64,000 bases of DNA from RGIG4708 sp045633845 (GCA_045633845.1 JAZQZC010000028.1:1-64000), one strand, 5' to 3'; positions 24,541 to 32,558 are shown, numbered from the stretch's first letter. The notes: generated by a model not told the origin, from the letters alone. Numbers and translations are program-made.

Positions 24541-25920
24541 TTATACCATCTGCTCAGGGTGGAATACCTCATCAAATTTTTCTTGTGTGAGGAAGCCAAG
24601 CTCAACACAAGCCTCTTTAAGCGAAATGTTGTCTTTAAATGCTTTTTTTGCTGTTTTTGCAGCGTTTTCGTAACCGATATACGGGTTGAGCGCTGTAACA
24701 AGCATAAGTGAGTTGTGCAGGTTGTGATGCATTTTTTCTTTGTTTGCTTTTATGCCAACTGCACAGTTTTTGTTAAATGATACAATTGCTTCAGCCAAAA
24801 GTCTTGCCGACTGGAGGAAGTTGTATATGCATACAGGCATAAACACATTGAGCTCAAAGTTGCCCTGCGATGCAGCCATACCAACTGCTACGTCATTGCC
24901 CATTACCTGAACTGCAACCATTGTAACAGCCTCGCATTGTGTAGGGTTAACCTTGCCCGGCATAATAGATGAGCCTGGCTCATTTTCGGGGATAAATATT
25001 TCACCAAGGCCGTCACGCGGGCCGCTTGCAAGCCAGCGAACGTCGTTTGCAATTTTCATCATATCGCATGCAAGTGCTTTTATTGCACCGTGTGCAAATA
25101 CAAGCTCATCCTTAGATGTGAGTGCGTGGAACTTGTTGCCTGCTGTAACAAACTGTTTTCCTGTAAGAGCAGATACTTTTTGGGCAACAACTTCGCCAAA
25201 GCCTTTTGGAGCGTTGAGGCCTGTGCCTACTGCAGTACCGCCGAGAGCAAGCTCACTAAGAGGAGCAATAGAGCGTTCAATAAGCTCTACATCTCTTTCA
25301 AGACTTGAGCGCCAGCCGCTTATTTCCTGGCTAAAGGTAATTGGAGTTGCGTCCTGCAGGTGTGTTCGTCCGCTTTTTACAATACCTTCGTTTTCAGCCT
25401 CGAGCTTTTTAAAGGTTTCTATAAGTGTTTTTGCTGCGGGAATGAGTTTATCCTCAAGCATCAAAACTGCTGCAATGTGCATAGCAGTAGGGAAGGTGTC
25501 ATTTGATGACTGACTCATATTTACGTCATCGTTTGGGTGGAGAATTTTATCTCCTGCAAGCTGATTACCGCGGTTTGCAATAACCTCGTTTGCATTCATA
25601 TTTGACTGTGTGCCCGAGCCTGTCTGCCACACAACAAGAGGGAAGTTGCTGTTAAGCTTGCCTGCAATTACTTCATCACAGGCACCTTCTATTGCTTTAA
25701 GCTTGGCATCAGTCATTTTTTCACCTTTGAGCTGGTGGTTAGCCTGAGCAGCCGCTTTTTTGAGTATGCCGAATGCGTGGATGATTTCCATAGGCATTGT
25801 TTCGATATTCACACCTATTTCAAAATTCTCGTGACTGCGCTGGGTCTGTGCTGCCCACAATTTGTCGGCAGGAACCTTTACTTCGCCCATTGAGTCGTGT
25901 TCTATACGATATTCCATCAT
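24541..25920 (-). CDS. fumC: Fumarate hydratase, class II
   Basis: 459 residues, full length. The superfamily signature GSSIMPGKVNPTQCEA is near 320. The substrate-binding segments GSGTQSNMN, SSNDTFPTAMH and GRTHLQDATPITF are intact. The class II enzyme is iron-independent and interconverts malate and fumarate. It lies 12 nt after the malate dehydrogenase gene and before hdrB, so it supplies fumarate for the reductase in the same operon. Two adjacent ATG codons (25920, 25917) follow GGAGG; the second has the better spacing. Confidence 0.95.
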   Translation of the reverse strand: MMEYRIEHDSMGEVKVPADKLWAAQTQRSHENFEIGVNIETMPMEIIHAFGILKKAAAQANHQLKGEKMTDAKLKAIEGACDEVIAGKLNSNFPLVVWQTGSGTQSNMNANEVIANRGNQLAGDKILHPNDDVNMSQSSNDTFPTAMHIAAVLMLEDKLIPAAKTLIETFKKLEAENEGIVKSGRTHLQDATPITFSQEISGWRSSLERDVELIERSIAPLSELALGGTAVGTGLNAPKGFGEVVAQKVSALTGKQFVTAGNKFHALTSKDELVFAHGAIKALACDMMKIANDVRWLASGPRDGLGEIFIPENEPGSSIMPGKVNPTQCEAVTMVAVQVMGNDVAVGMAASQGNFELNVFMPVCIYNFLQSARLLAEAIVSFNKNCAVGIKANKEKMHHNLHNSLMLVTALNPYIGYENAAKTAKKAFKDNISLKEACVELGFLTQEKFDEVFHPEQMV

Positions 25921-25932
25921 GTACCTCCGTAA

Positions 25933-26880
25933 TTATTTAACGTCTGTTCCGTCTATAATTTCTTTAAGCTTGTTTGCACTTGCCTGAAGCTTTTTGATTT
26001 CGTCATCGGTCATAGGCAGTTTAACCTTGCCTCTTATGCCTTTGTTGCCCACAATGCTGAGTGTGCTGAGGCATACATCGTCAATTCCGTATTCGCCGTG
26101 CATCATTGTTGAAACTGTCATGGTTGTGTCAATTCCGCTTAAGATGCATTTGCAGATGTAGCATACCGAAACGGACACAGCATAAAATGTGGCCCCCTTG
26201 CGTTCAATAACAACGCCTGCTGTTTTACGAACATAGTTTTCGACATCTTCCAGGTCAAGCCTTGGCAAAATGTCATTGCGTGAGCCAAATGATTCGTCGC
26301 AGCTTCCTATCGGCACGTTGGATACATTTGTAAGTGACCATGGCACAAACGAAGAATCTCCATGCTCGCCAAATACATATGCGTGAACGTTTTTCTGGCT
26401 GATGGAATAATATTCTGAAAGACGTGAACGAAGTCTTGCAGTATCGAGGATTGTACCCGAACCGATAATTCTCTCTTCGGGGATGCCTGATTCCTTGCAG
26501 AACACATAAGTGAGCACATCTACAGGGTTGCTTACAATAAGATAAACTGCATCGGGTGCATTTTTTGTAATTTGAGGCATAATGCTGCGGAGCACGTTTA
26601 TGTTGGTCTGTGCAAGCTCAAGTCGTGTCTGACCGGGCTTTCGCGCAACGCCTGATGTAATAATTACAATGTCAGAGCCCTTTGCGTCCTCGTATGTTCC
26701 GGCATAAACTGTGCACGGATTGCAAAATGGGATACCCTGTCTTATGTCAAGAGCCTCGCCAAGAGCTTTTTCGTGTGCAATATCAATCAGCACAATCTCT
26801 GATGATATACCCGAAACTGTGAGTGTGTACGCAATTGTTGAGCCTACACTTCCGCTTCCGATAATAGTAATTTTGTTCAT
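25933..26880 (-). CDS. mdh: Malate dehydrogenase of the lactate/malate dehydrogenase family
   Basis: 315 residues with the NAD motif GSGSVGS (8-14), acidic Asp33 that favours NADH, the catalytic EHGDSS His, and a substrate Arg in DTARLRSRL. Overall it looks like lactate dehydrogenase. The specificity residue, Gln in LDH (NQKPGETR), is Arg80 here (ARKPGQTR), the residue that selects oxaloacetate over pyruvate in MDH. Operon position before fumC supports malate dehydrogenase. It would reduce oxaloacetate, made by pckA, to malate. It is the first gene of the operon and lies below a strong promoter. Confidence 0.82.
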   Translation of the reverse strand: MNKITIIGSGSVGSTIAYTLTVSGISSEIVLIDIAHEKALGEALDIRQGIPFCNPCTVYAGTYEDAKGSDIVIITSGVARKPGQTRLELAQTNINVLRSIMPQITKNAPDAVYLIVSNPVDVLTYVFCKESGIPEERIIGSGTILDTARLRSRLSEYYSISQKNVHAYVFGEHGDSSFVPWSLTNVSNVPIGSCDESFGSRNDILPRLDLEDVENYVRKTAGVVIERKGATFYAVSVSVCYICKCILSGIDTTMTVSTMMHGEYGIDDVCLSTLSIVGNKGIRGKVKLPMTDDEIKKLQASANKLKEIIDGTDVK

Positions 26881-26960
26881 ACTAATTCCCTCGCTTTATG
26901 TTAATTTTATTTTTTTGTTAAATTTGTGTCAAATTCGCATATAAGCACAATTTTCAACTC

Positions 26961-27000
26961 ATTATAACATATTTTTTAGTGTTTGACAAGTATTTAACAA
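26961..27000 (-). promoter_or_regulatory. Promoter of the mdh-fum-hdr-flx-frd operon with Rex-like site
   Basis: Read on the minus strand: TTGTCA (26984-26989), 17 nt spacer, TATAAT (26961-26966). Overlapping the -35 is an 18-bp 7-4-7 inverted repeat at 26983-27000 (TTGACAA, GTAT, TTAACAA). One half is a perfect Rex half-site and the other matches 5 of 7. A weaker 7-4-7 site is at 26915-26932. Rex is the NADH/NAD+ sensor of Gram-positive bacteria, a logical regulator here. Confidence 0.6.
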
Positions 27001-27095
27001 TCCTTTTTTGATAAAAACATACACAATATTTTTCCTTATATTATAGTATTTTTTGGAAATATGTGTTATACTGTATATTATATTAAAGGAGCTTA

Positions 27096-27298
27096 TTGCA
27101 AAAACAGTCCCGTCCCCAACGGATTCCTGATGCAAAATTTGGTTTGACTTACGACGAACAACGTGCTATAATAATATAGTTGTATTTGAAAATTTAAACA
27201 CTGAAGAAATTGAGTACGGAAAGGAGACTGCTTATTAGCCACACAAAGAAGTAGACAAGGTTCAAACGATGTTACAATTTCAGATGTTAATGTAAAAT
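27096..27298 (+). pseudogene. Possible decayed small coding region
   Basis: AAAGGAG followed by TTG at 27096 opens 27 codons (KFGLTYDEQRA near the end, stop 27177-27179). The next frame continues with VVFENLNTEEIEYGKETAY to a stop at 27236, and a third ends with GSNDVTISDVNVK at 27298. The pieces look protein-like but are broken by stops and frameshifts, and a clear promoter lies inside. This may be coincidence. Confidence 0.2.
27144..27172 (+). promoter_or_regulatory. Sigma-A promoter of the PL22-like gene
   Basis: TTGACT at 27144-27149, 17 nt spacer, TATAAT at 27167-27172, about 140 nt before the gene's ATG. The 439-bp gap (26881-27319) holds this promoter, the divergent mdh promoter and the possible decayed reading frame. 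Confidence 0.7.
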
Positions 27299-27319
27299 AA
27301 AATTTTGGAGGATAAAATT

Positions 27320-28948
27320 ATGACAGATATTCAGAAAGTTTTTGAAAAATATCAGACACCGCAAAAATATCCGGCAGATGTAATTGCCGACAGAAAAACA
27401 GGCAGACAGATAAAAATGCTTGACATAGGATGCGACACTGTACGTCCTTATGTAACAAGCCAGCACTGGACACCCGACGGCAAAAGCTTTGTTGTTGCAG
27501 ATAACGACAACGGTATTTTGTATCAGTATGATGTGGAACAGGAAACACTTCGCTCTCTCGATATTCTTGATAAAGGCATTGTATGGGATTCGGGTTTTGC
27601 AGTAATCACACCAAAAAATATTGTGTTTTATATCAAATCTCCTTCGCAAATATGGAAAATGGATTTGAATACGTATCAAAAAAGCCTTGTGGCAAATGTT
27701 GACCCGTGCCACGGAATAAGAGGTCTTCAGGCTACCGATGACGGCAAGTATCTTACCTGCTATTGGCTTGAACAGGACAGCGAAGAGGATTTTATCGGCG
27801 AGCAGAATATTTACAGAGTAATTCCCCGACTCAACACTGAAACAGGCGAGTGGGACAACAAAACAATCGTAAAAAGATTTGATGACGACCAGTTCCCAAA
27901 TGCGGGTCATCCCCTGCTTAACCCGAGATATGACAATCTTATAATGTTCTGCCACGAGGGAGCCACTCAGTATATTCCCGACAGAATATGGCTCGGCAAC
28001 TATGACACAGGCGAAAAGAAACAGCTGTTTATACAGGCAGGTGTCCGCGGCAACGAAGCTATTACAGGAGAAACAACAGGTCACGAAGTATGGGGCATAA
28101 GCGGAGAATATGCATATTTTGTAAAATATCCTAAATCAATATATGTAGATAACGTGGGTAAATGCGGTCTTGTCCGCATAGACAAGGACGGCAACAACCG
28201 CGAGTATCTCAACCACGATTTTGACTACTGGCACTGCTATCCGTCCGACGATGACAACTGGGTTACAGCAGACGTAATTGAGCATTGCCCTCACGTAAAG
28301 GTTGTACTTGTTGACACTCGTACATACCGCTCGTATGTGCTTGCGGATTATTCCTGCCCGAGAGGGGGCAATCATCCGTTTCAGCCACATCCGATTATTG
28401 CACCAAAGCGAAAGTATGTAAGCTTTGTTATGACAAACCCAAACAAAGACCACAGACTTGCGTGTGCATGGATGGATATATCAGACATCACATACAATGA
28501 TTATCCCGGCGGCAGAGTAAAAATGAATGATGATGTTACTTTTGTATCATATAACGACGGCGAATTTTGCTCATGTCAGGTAGATGATGGCGAAATTGAC
28601 GGCAAAAAGTGCTACATAATCCCGCGTTGGAGCTCAATGTTTGCAGATATCAACGACAGCATAACCACAGATGTAAACACAAGTATAAAGCTTAAAATTA
28701 CATATATGGATAAACAACTCGGCGGACTTATGATATATTACACATCTGCTGAGAAAGATAATTACGATGTTGCAAACCACGAGGACAAGTGCCATACTAT
28801 AAGATACACAGGTACAAACACATGGAAAACCGCAGAGGTTGTAATTGATGAAATAAATATGTCAAACCGCTGCAGTCATTGCACCGACCTTAGAATTCAG
28901 GGCCTTGATGCAGAGGCAATTGTTGCAGATGTTGAGGTTATAAAATAA
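27320..28948 (+). CDS. Oligogalacturonide lyase-like beta-propeller protein (PL22-like)
   Basis: 542 residues from ATG 27320 (GGAGG upstream; the TTG at 27305 is unlikely). Residues about 35-390 show propeller-blade repeats (WTPDGKSFVVAD, TDDGKYLTCYW) and His-containing loops that I associate with PL22 oligogalacturonide lyases: GHPLLNPR, MFCHEGATQ, GHEVWGI, WHCYPSDDD and HPFQPHP. These His residues bind Mn2+ and do catalysis in the family. The C-terminal 130 residues are an extra beta-rich domain not found in the 386-residue enterobacterial enzymes. No signal peptide, so a cytoplasmic role in breaking imported pectin oligomers is likely. Confidence 0.7.
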   Translation: MTDIQKVFEKYQTPQKYPADVIADRKTGRQIKMLDIGCDTVRPYVTSQHWTPDGKSFVVADNDNGILYQYDVEQETLRSLDILDKGIVWDSGFAVITPKNIVFYIKSPSQIWKMDLNTYQKSLVANVDPCHGIRGLQATDDGKYLTCYWLEQDSEEDFIGEQNIYRVIPRLNTETGEWDNKTIVKRFDDDQFPNAGHPLLNPRYDNLIMFCHEGATQYIPDRIWLGNYDTGEKKQLFIQAGVRGNEAITGETTGHEVWGISGEYAYFVKYPKSIYVDNVGKCGLVRIDKDGNNREYLNHDFDYWHCYPSDDDNWVTADVIEHCPHVKVVLVDTRTYRSYVLADYSCPRGGNHPFQPHPIIAPKRKYVSFVMTNPNKDHRLACAWMDISDITYNDYPGGRVKMNDDVTFVSYNDGEFCSCQVDDGEIDGKKCYIIPRWSSMFADINDSITTDVNTSIKLKITYMDKQLGGLMIYYTSAEKDNYDVANHEDKCHTIRYTGTNTWKTAEVVIDEINMSNRCSHCTDLRIQGLDAEAIVADVEVIK

Positions 28949-29033
28949 GCTACAAAGAGAGAAATGTTGTGAAAAGATTTTCTGAGCGAAATTGTAGTAA
29001 TCAAATAAATTTATGAATAATTTATAAATCAAC

Positions 29034-29070
29034 CAACAAACAAGGCTGCAAATCGGCAGCCTTGTTTGTT
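29034..29070 (+). terminator. Intrinsic terminator after the PL22-like gene
   Basis: AACAAACAAGGCTGC pairs with GCAGCCTTGTTTGTT around AAATCG; T-rich 3' arm. It immediately precedes the next promoter. Confidence 0.75.
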
Positions 29071-29097
29071 GACATATTTGCACTTTAGTTGTATAAT
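29069..29097 (+). promoter_or_regulatory. Consensus sigma-A promoter of the PspC gene
   Basis: TTGACA at 29069-29074, 17 nt spacer, TATAAT at 29092-29097. Confidence 0.8.
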
Positions 29098-29129
29098 ACA
29101 TAATATAGATTACAAAGGAGAAATTCAGT

Positions 29130-29315
29130 ATGAAAAGATTATACAAATCATCAACAAATAAAAAAATATGCGGTGTGTGCGGCGGAATTGCTGAGTATTT
29201 TAATATAGACCCGACACTGGTTCGCCTTTTGTGTGCAGTTGCAATTTTTTTCTCATTTTTTACAGGGATTTTTGCTTATTTTGTTGCAGCAATAATAATT
29301 CCCGAACAACAGTAA
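29130..29315 (+). CDS. PspC-domain membrane protein
   Basis: 61 residues, essentially one PspC domain: KRLYKSSTNKKICGVCGGIAEYF, then DPTLVRLL and a single hydrophobic segment (about 33-57). Small PspC proteins are common in Bacillota and are linked to envelope stress, though their role outside the Psp system is poorly known. The gene is monocistronic, with its own promoter and a tRNA promoter right after it. Confidence 0.88.
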   Translation: MKRLYKSSTNKKICGVCGGIAEYFNIDPTLVRLLCAVAIFFSFFTGIFAYFVAAIIIPEQQ

Positions 29316-29322
29316 TTTTGTA

Positions 29323-29351
29323 TTGACATTTTTCAAATTTTGTAGTATCAT
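29323..29351 (+). promoter_or_regulatory. Promoter of tRNA-Pro
   Basis: TTGACA at 29323-29328, 17 nt spacer, TATCAT at 29346-29351, 13 nt before the mature tRNA. Confidence 0.7.
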
Positions 29352-29364
29352 AAATATTGTGTTT

Positions 29365-29440
29365 CGGGGTGTGGCGCAGCTGGTAGCGCACTAGACTGGG
29401 GGTCTAGGGGCCGCAAGTTCAAGTCTTGTCACTCCGACCA
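29365..29440 (+). tRNA. tRNA-Pro (anticodon GGG)
   Basis: 76 nt including encoded CCA. Acceptor stem CGGGGTG (29365-29371) pairs with CACTCCG (29430-29436) with one G-U pair, then discriminator A and CCA. The anticodon arm is CTAGA, loop CTGGGGG, TCTAG, giving GGG, which reads CCC/CCU proline codons. The T arm contains GTTCAAG. Confidence 0.95.
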
Positions 29441-29445
29441 AAATC

Positions 29446-29493
29446 AAACACCGCATAAATACTGGTTTTCCTAGTGTTTATGCGGTGTTTTGT
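29446..29493 (+). terminator. Intrinsic terminator after tRNA-Pro
   Basis: AAACACCGCATAAA pairs with TTTATGCGGTGTTT around a loop containing CTGG, followed by TTGTTGTTTTG. Confidence 0.8.
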
Positions 29494-29531
29494 TGTTTTG
29501 TTTGCTCATCTGATGGCTGTGCAAAATGTAA

Positions 29532-29560
29532 TTGCTATTTTATTATTTTTATGATAAGAT
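29532..29560 (+). promoter_or_regulatory. Probable sigma-A promoter of the paaK-ACT operon
   Basis: TTGCTA at 29532-29537, 17 nt spacer, TAAGAT at 29555-29560. Confidence 0.5.
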
Positions 29561-29598
29561 ATATTTAAGATAAATAATTTTGAAAGGAATGATATAAA

Positions 29599-30903
29599 AT
29601 GGGTAATTATTACCAAAAAGAGCTTGAAACCATGCCTGTTGAAAAAATCAGAGAGCTTCAGAGTGAGCTTCTTGTTAAGCAGGTAGAAAATGTATACCAA
29701 AACGTTGCTTATTATCGTGACCTTATGGACAAAAAAGGCGTTAAGCCTGAAGATATTAAGTCTGTTGATGATTTACATAAGCTTCCGTTTTTGACAAAAT
29801 CAGACCTCAGAGAAGCATATCCCTATGGCCTTATGGCGCGCCCTCTTTCTGACTGCGTGCGAATTCAGTCTACAAGCGGTACAACAGGCAAGCGTGTTGT
29901 GGCATTTTACACTCAGCACGATATTGATATCTGGGAGGATTGCTGCGCAAGAGCAATTATGGCTGTTGGCGGCACAAAAGACGATGTGTGTCAGGTGTGC
30001 TATGGCTACGGACTTTTTACCGGCGGTCCGGGGCTCAATGGCGGTTCGCACAAGGTAGGCTGCCTTACACTTCCTATGTCGTCGGGTAATACCGAAAGAC
30101 AAATTCAGTTTATGATGGATTTGCAGTCAACAATTATATGCTGTACTCCCTCTTATGCTGCATACATTGGCGAAACATTAAAAGAAATGGGCTACACTAC
30201 CGATGATATTTCACTCAAGGCGGGTATTTTTGGCGCAGAAGCATGGACAGAAGAAATGCGCCGCGATATAGAAAAATCTCTCGGCATAAAAGCTTACGAT
30301 ATATATGGTCTTACAGAGCTTGCAGGCCCCGGTGTGTCTTTTGAATGTGAGGAACAGACAGGTATGCACATCAACGAAGACCACTACATTGCCGAAATTA
30401 TTGACCCCGACACAGGCGAGGTGCTCCCTGAGGGCAGCGTAGGTGAGCTTGTGCTTACAAGCGTAGACAAAGAGGCTTTTCCTTTGCTCAGATATCGCAC
30501 AAGAGATATTTGCGTGCTCACAAGAAAAAAATGCTCCTGTGGCAGAACCTTTGTTAAAATGAGCAAGCCTATGGGCAGAAGTGACGATATGCTTATTATC
30601 AGAGGTGTTAATGTGTTCCCGTCGCAGATAGAAACTGTGCTTTTGGATCAGGGCTATACACCAAACTACCGCATAGAGGTAGACCGCGAAAACAATACCG
30701 ATACACTTGACGTATATGTAGAGCTTTCGTCCGAAAATTTCTCCGACACTGTTAAAGAAATTGCCGAAAAAGAAAAACAGCTTGCGGCAGCGGTTAAAAC
30801 AATGCTTGGCATCAACCCCAAAATGCACCTTGTTCCTCCAAAAAGCATCACACGAAGTGAGGGCAAGGCAGTAAGAGTTGTAGATAAGAGAAAGCTTTAT
30901 TAA
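29599..30903 (+). CDS. paaK: Phenylacetate-CoA ligase family enzyme
   Basis: 434 residues, the usual PaaK length. Motifs are the adenylation loop IQSTSGTTGKRV near 93, YGYGLFTGGPGLNGG, YDIYGLTELAGPGVSFEC, RYRTRDIC, and the C-terminal SDDMLIIRGVNVFPSQIE. The family activates aryl acids such as phenylacetate to CoA thioesters with ATP. In fermenting Clostridia it is often paired with an ACT protein, as here (28 nt downstream), and with aromatic amino acid oxidation. True substrate not readable. Confidence 0.9.
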   Translation: MGNYYQKELETMPVEKIRELQSELLVKQVENVYQNVAYYRDLMDKKGVKPEDIKSVDDLHKLPFLTKSDLREAYPYGLMARPLSDCVRIQSTSGTTGKRVVAFYTQHDIDIWEDCCARAIMAVGGTKDDVCQVCYGYGLFTGGPGLNGGSHKVGCLTLPMSSGNTERQIQFMMDLQSTIICCTPSYAAYIGETLKEMGYTTDDISLKAGIFGAEAWTEEMRRDIEKSLGIKAYDIYGLTELAGPGVSFECEEQTGMHINEDHYIAEIIDPDTGEVLPEGSVGELVLTSVDKEAFPLLRYRTRDICVLTRKKCSCGRTFVKMSKPMGRSDDMLIIRGVNVFPSQIETVLLDQGYTPNYRIEVDRENNTDTLDVYVELSSENFSDTVKEIAEKEKQLAAAVKTMLGINPKMHLVPPKSITRSEGKAVRVVDKRKLY

Positions 30904-30931
30904 TAATTAAAATAGAAAGAAGGTTAAAACA

Positions 30932-31357
30932 ATGAGTGTTAAACAGATTTCGATTTTTATAGAGAACAAAAAAGGCTCCCTTGCCGAGGTAACCGAGTTT
31001 ATTGCAAAAAGCAACATCAATTTAAAGGCACTTTCTATTGCAGATACACAGGACTTTGGTATACTCCGCATTATCACCGACAATCCCGACAAGGCCCGTG
31101 ATATACTCAAAAGGGAGGGTTACACCGTTACTGCAACATCAGTTTTAGCAGTTGCATTAAACGATTCGCCCGGAAGTATGGCTGCCATACTCGGCGTGCT
31201 TTCAAAAGCAGATGTCAGCGTGGAATATACATACGCATTTATGTCAAATGTTGAGGGAAGGGCATATATGATTTTCAGAGTAGACAACAACGACAAAGCT
31301 ACAAATGCACTTGTTGATGCAGGTATATCGGTTATCAATCAGCAGGATATTTTTTGA
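30932..31357 (+). CDS. Tandem ACT-domain protein
   Basis: 141 residues made of two ACT domains (about 3-66 and 71-137). Each starts with a strand and a GS-containing turn (ENKKGSLAEVTEF, NDSPGSMAAILGVL). ACT domains bind small ligands, usually amino acids. There is no catalytic domain, so the protein is probably a sensor or allosteric partner for the preceding CoA ligase, with which it is co-transcribed. Confidence 0.88.
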   Translation: MSVKQISIFIENKKGSLAEVTEFIAKSNINLKALSIADTQDFGILRIITDNPDKARDILKREGYTVTATSVLAVALNDSPGSMAAILGVLSKADVSVEYTYAFMSNVEGRAYMIFRVDNNDKATNALVDAGISVINQQDIF

Positions 31358-31476
31358 ATAATTATGCATCAGTATTTGAGTGAAGGAGCGAGCATTTTGT
31401 ATTTTTGTTATTCACAAGAATTTGTGTCCGCTTATTTTCTTTCCTTGTTTGTGTGACGGCTTGGGTATTTCTATTT

Positions 31477-31505
31477 TTGATTTTTTCAATACCTGTCAGT
31501 ATAAA
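31477..31505 (+). promoter_or_regulatory. Sigma-A promoter of the bile salt hydrolase gene
   Basis: TTGATT at 31477-31482, 17 nt spacer, TATAAA at 31500-31505. It gives a leader of about 75 nt that carries the hairpin at 31534-31578. Confidence 0.55.
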
Positions 31506-31533
31506 GAGCTGGAACAGGAAATAATATAAGTAT

Positions 31534-31585
31534 AAAACTCCTTTTGTTAAGATAAACTAACCTTATCTTACAAAAGGAGTTTTTT
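31534..31585 (+). promoter_or_regulatory. Terminator-like hairpin burying the bsh Shine-Dalgarno
   Basis: The left arm (31534-31555) and right arm (31563-31582, ending AAAAGGAGTTTT) form a stem of about 20 bp with one bulged T and an ACTAACC loop, followed by a T run to 31585. The right arm contains AAGGAG, the only ribosome binding site for ATG 31587. The hairpin should stop transcription, block translation, or both, unless disrupted. Confidence 0.7.
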
Positions 31586-31586
31586 T

Positions 31587-32558
31587 ATGTGTACTGCACT
31601 TAGTTACAATACCACAAATCACTACTTTGGCAGAAATCTTGATATAGAATATACCTTGGGCGAAACCGTTACCATAATGCCACGCAATTATCCCATAAAT
31701 TATTTGCATCTAGGCATAATTGGGAGCCACTATGCAGTAATAGGTATGGCGTATGTGGTGGATAAATATCCGCTTTTTTACGATGCCGCCAACGAAAAGG
31801 GGCTTTGCATTGCAGCACTGAGCTTTCCGAGCTTTGCACAATATTTTGAGCACAAAAAAAATTGCACAAATATTTCATCCTTTGAGTTTATCCCCTGGGT
31901 TGTGTCTAACTGTGCAACTGTTGACGAGGCAGAGGGCTTTATAGGTCAAATAAATATCACAAACGATAATTTCAGCGATGAGCTCAAAGCTACCTCTCTG
32001 CACTGGATGATTTCTGACAGCAGACGTTCAATTGTTGTGGAATCCACGCGAAGCGGGCTCAAGGTGCACAACAACCCTGTGGGTGTACTTACAAACAGCC
32101 CCGATTTTCCTTATCATCTTTTTACCCTTAATAACTATATGAGCTTATCAAACAAGCAGGTTATAAACAACTTCAGCACAAAGCTTTCCCTTGATGCATA
32201 TTCAAGAGGTATGGGAGCTATTGGGCTACCTGGCGATTTGTCGTCAAATTCGCGCTTTGTAAAGGCGGCATTTACAAAAATGAACTCGGTATGCGGCACC
32301 ACAGAGAGTGAAAGCATAAGCCAGTTTTATCATATTCTCACATCTGTGGAGCAGCAAAAGGGATGTGTTATGGTGGATGATAAATATGAGTACACAGTAT
32401 ATTCAAGCTGCATTAATGCAACCAAGGGAATATATTATTACAGCACTTACCAAAATCGCGGCATTACCGCTGTAGATATGCACCGCGAAAATCTTGACGG
32501 TGATACCCTTGTTTCGTACCCGCTCATAAAGGGAGAGCAGATTTTTATGCAGAACTAA
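31587..32558 (+). CDS. bsh: Choloylglycine hydrolase family enzyme (bile salt hydrolase-like)
   Basis: 323 residues, the family's normal size. The start is fixed by chemistry: Cys2 (MCTAL) is the N-terminal nucleophile after Met removal. Arg16 and Asp19 (FGRNLDIEY), the Asn in GVLTNSPDF, and the Arg in GLPGDLSSNSRF match catalytic residues of known bile salt hydrolases. The residue matching Asn82 of the C. perfringens enzyme (GLNFP) is Ser79 here (ALSFP). Most likely it deconjugates glycine or taurine bile salts in the cytoplasm; penicillin V acylase or N-acyl-homoserine activity are alternatives. Confidence 0.85.
   Translation: MCTALSYNTTNHYFGRNLDIEYTLGETVTIMPRNYPINYLHLGIIGSHYAVIGMAYVVDKYPLFYDAANEKGLCIAALSFPSFAQYFEHKKNCTNISSFEFIPWVVSNCATVDEAEGFIGQINITNDNFSDELKATSLHWMISDSRRSIVVESTRSGLKVHNNPVGVLTNSPDFPYHLFTLNNYMSLSNKQVINNFSTKLSLDAYSRGMGAIGLPGDLSSNSRFVKAAFTKMNSVCGTTESESISQFYHILTSVEQQKGCVMVDDKYEYTVYSSCINATKGIYYYSTYQNRGITAVDMHRENLDGDTLVSYPLIKGEQIFMQN

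Noticed and set aside
23313..27000. Plus-strand open frames over the hdr, fumC and mdh genes
   Set aside because: They are shadows of strongly coding minus-strand genes with FeS and FAD motifs.
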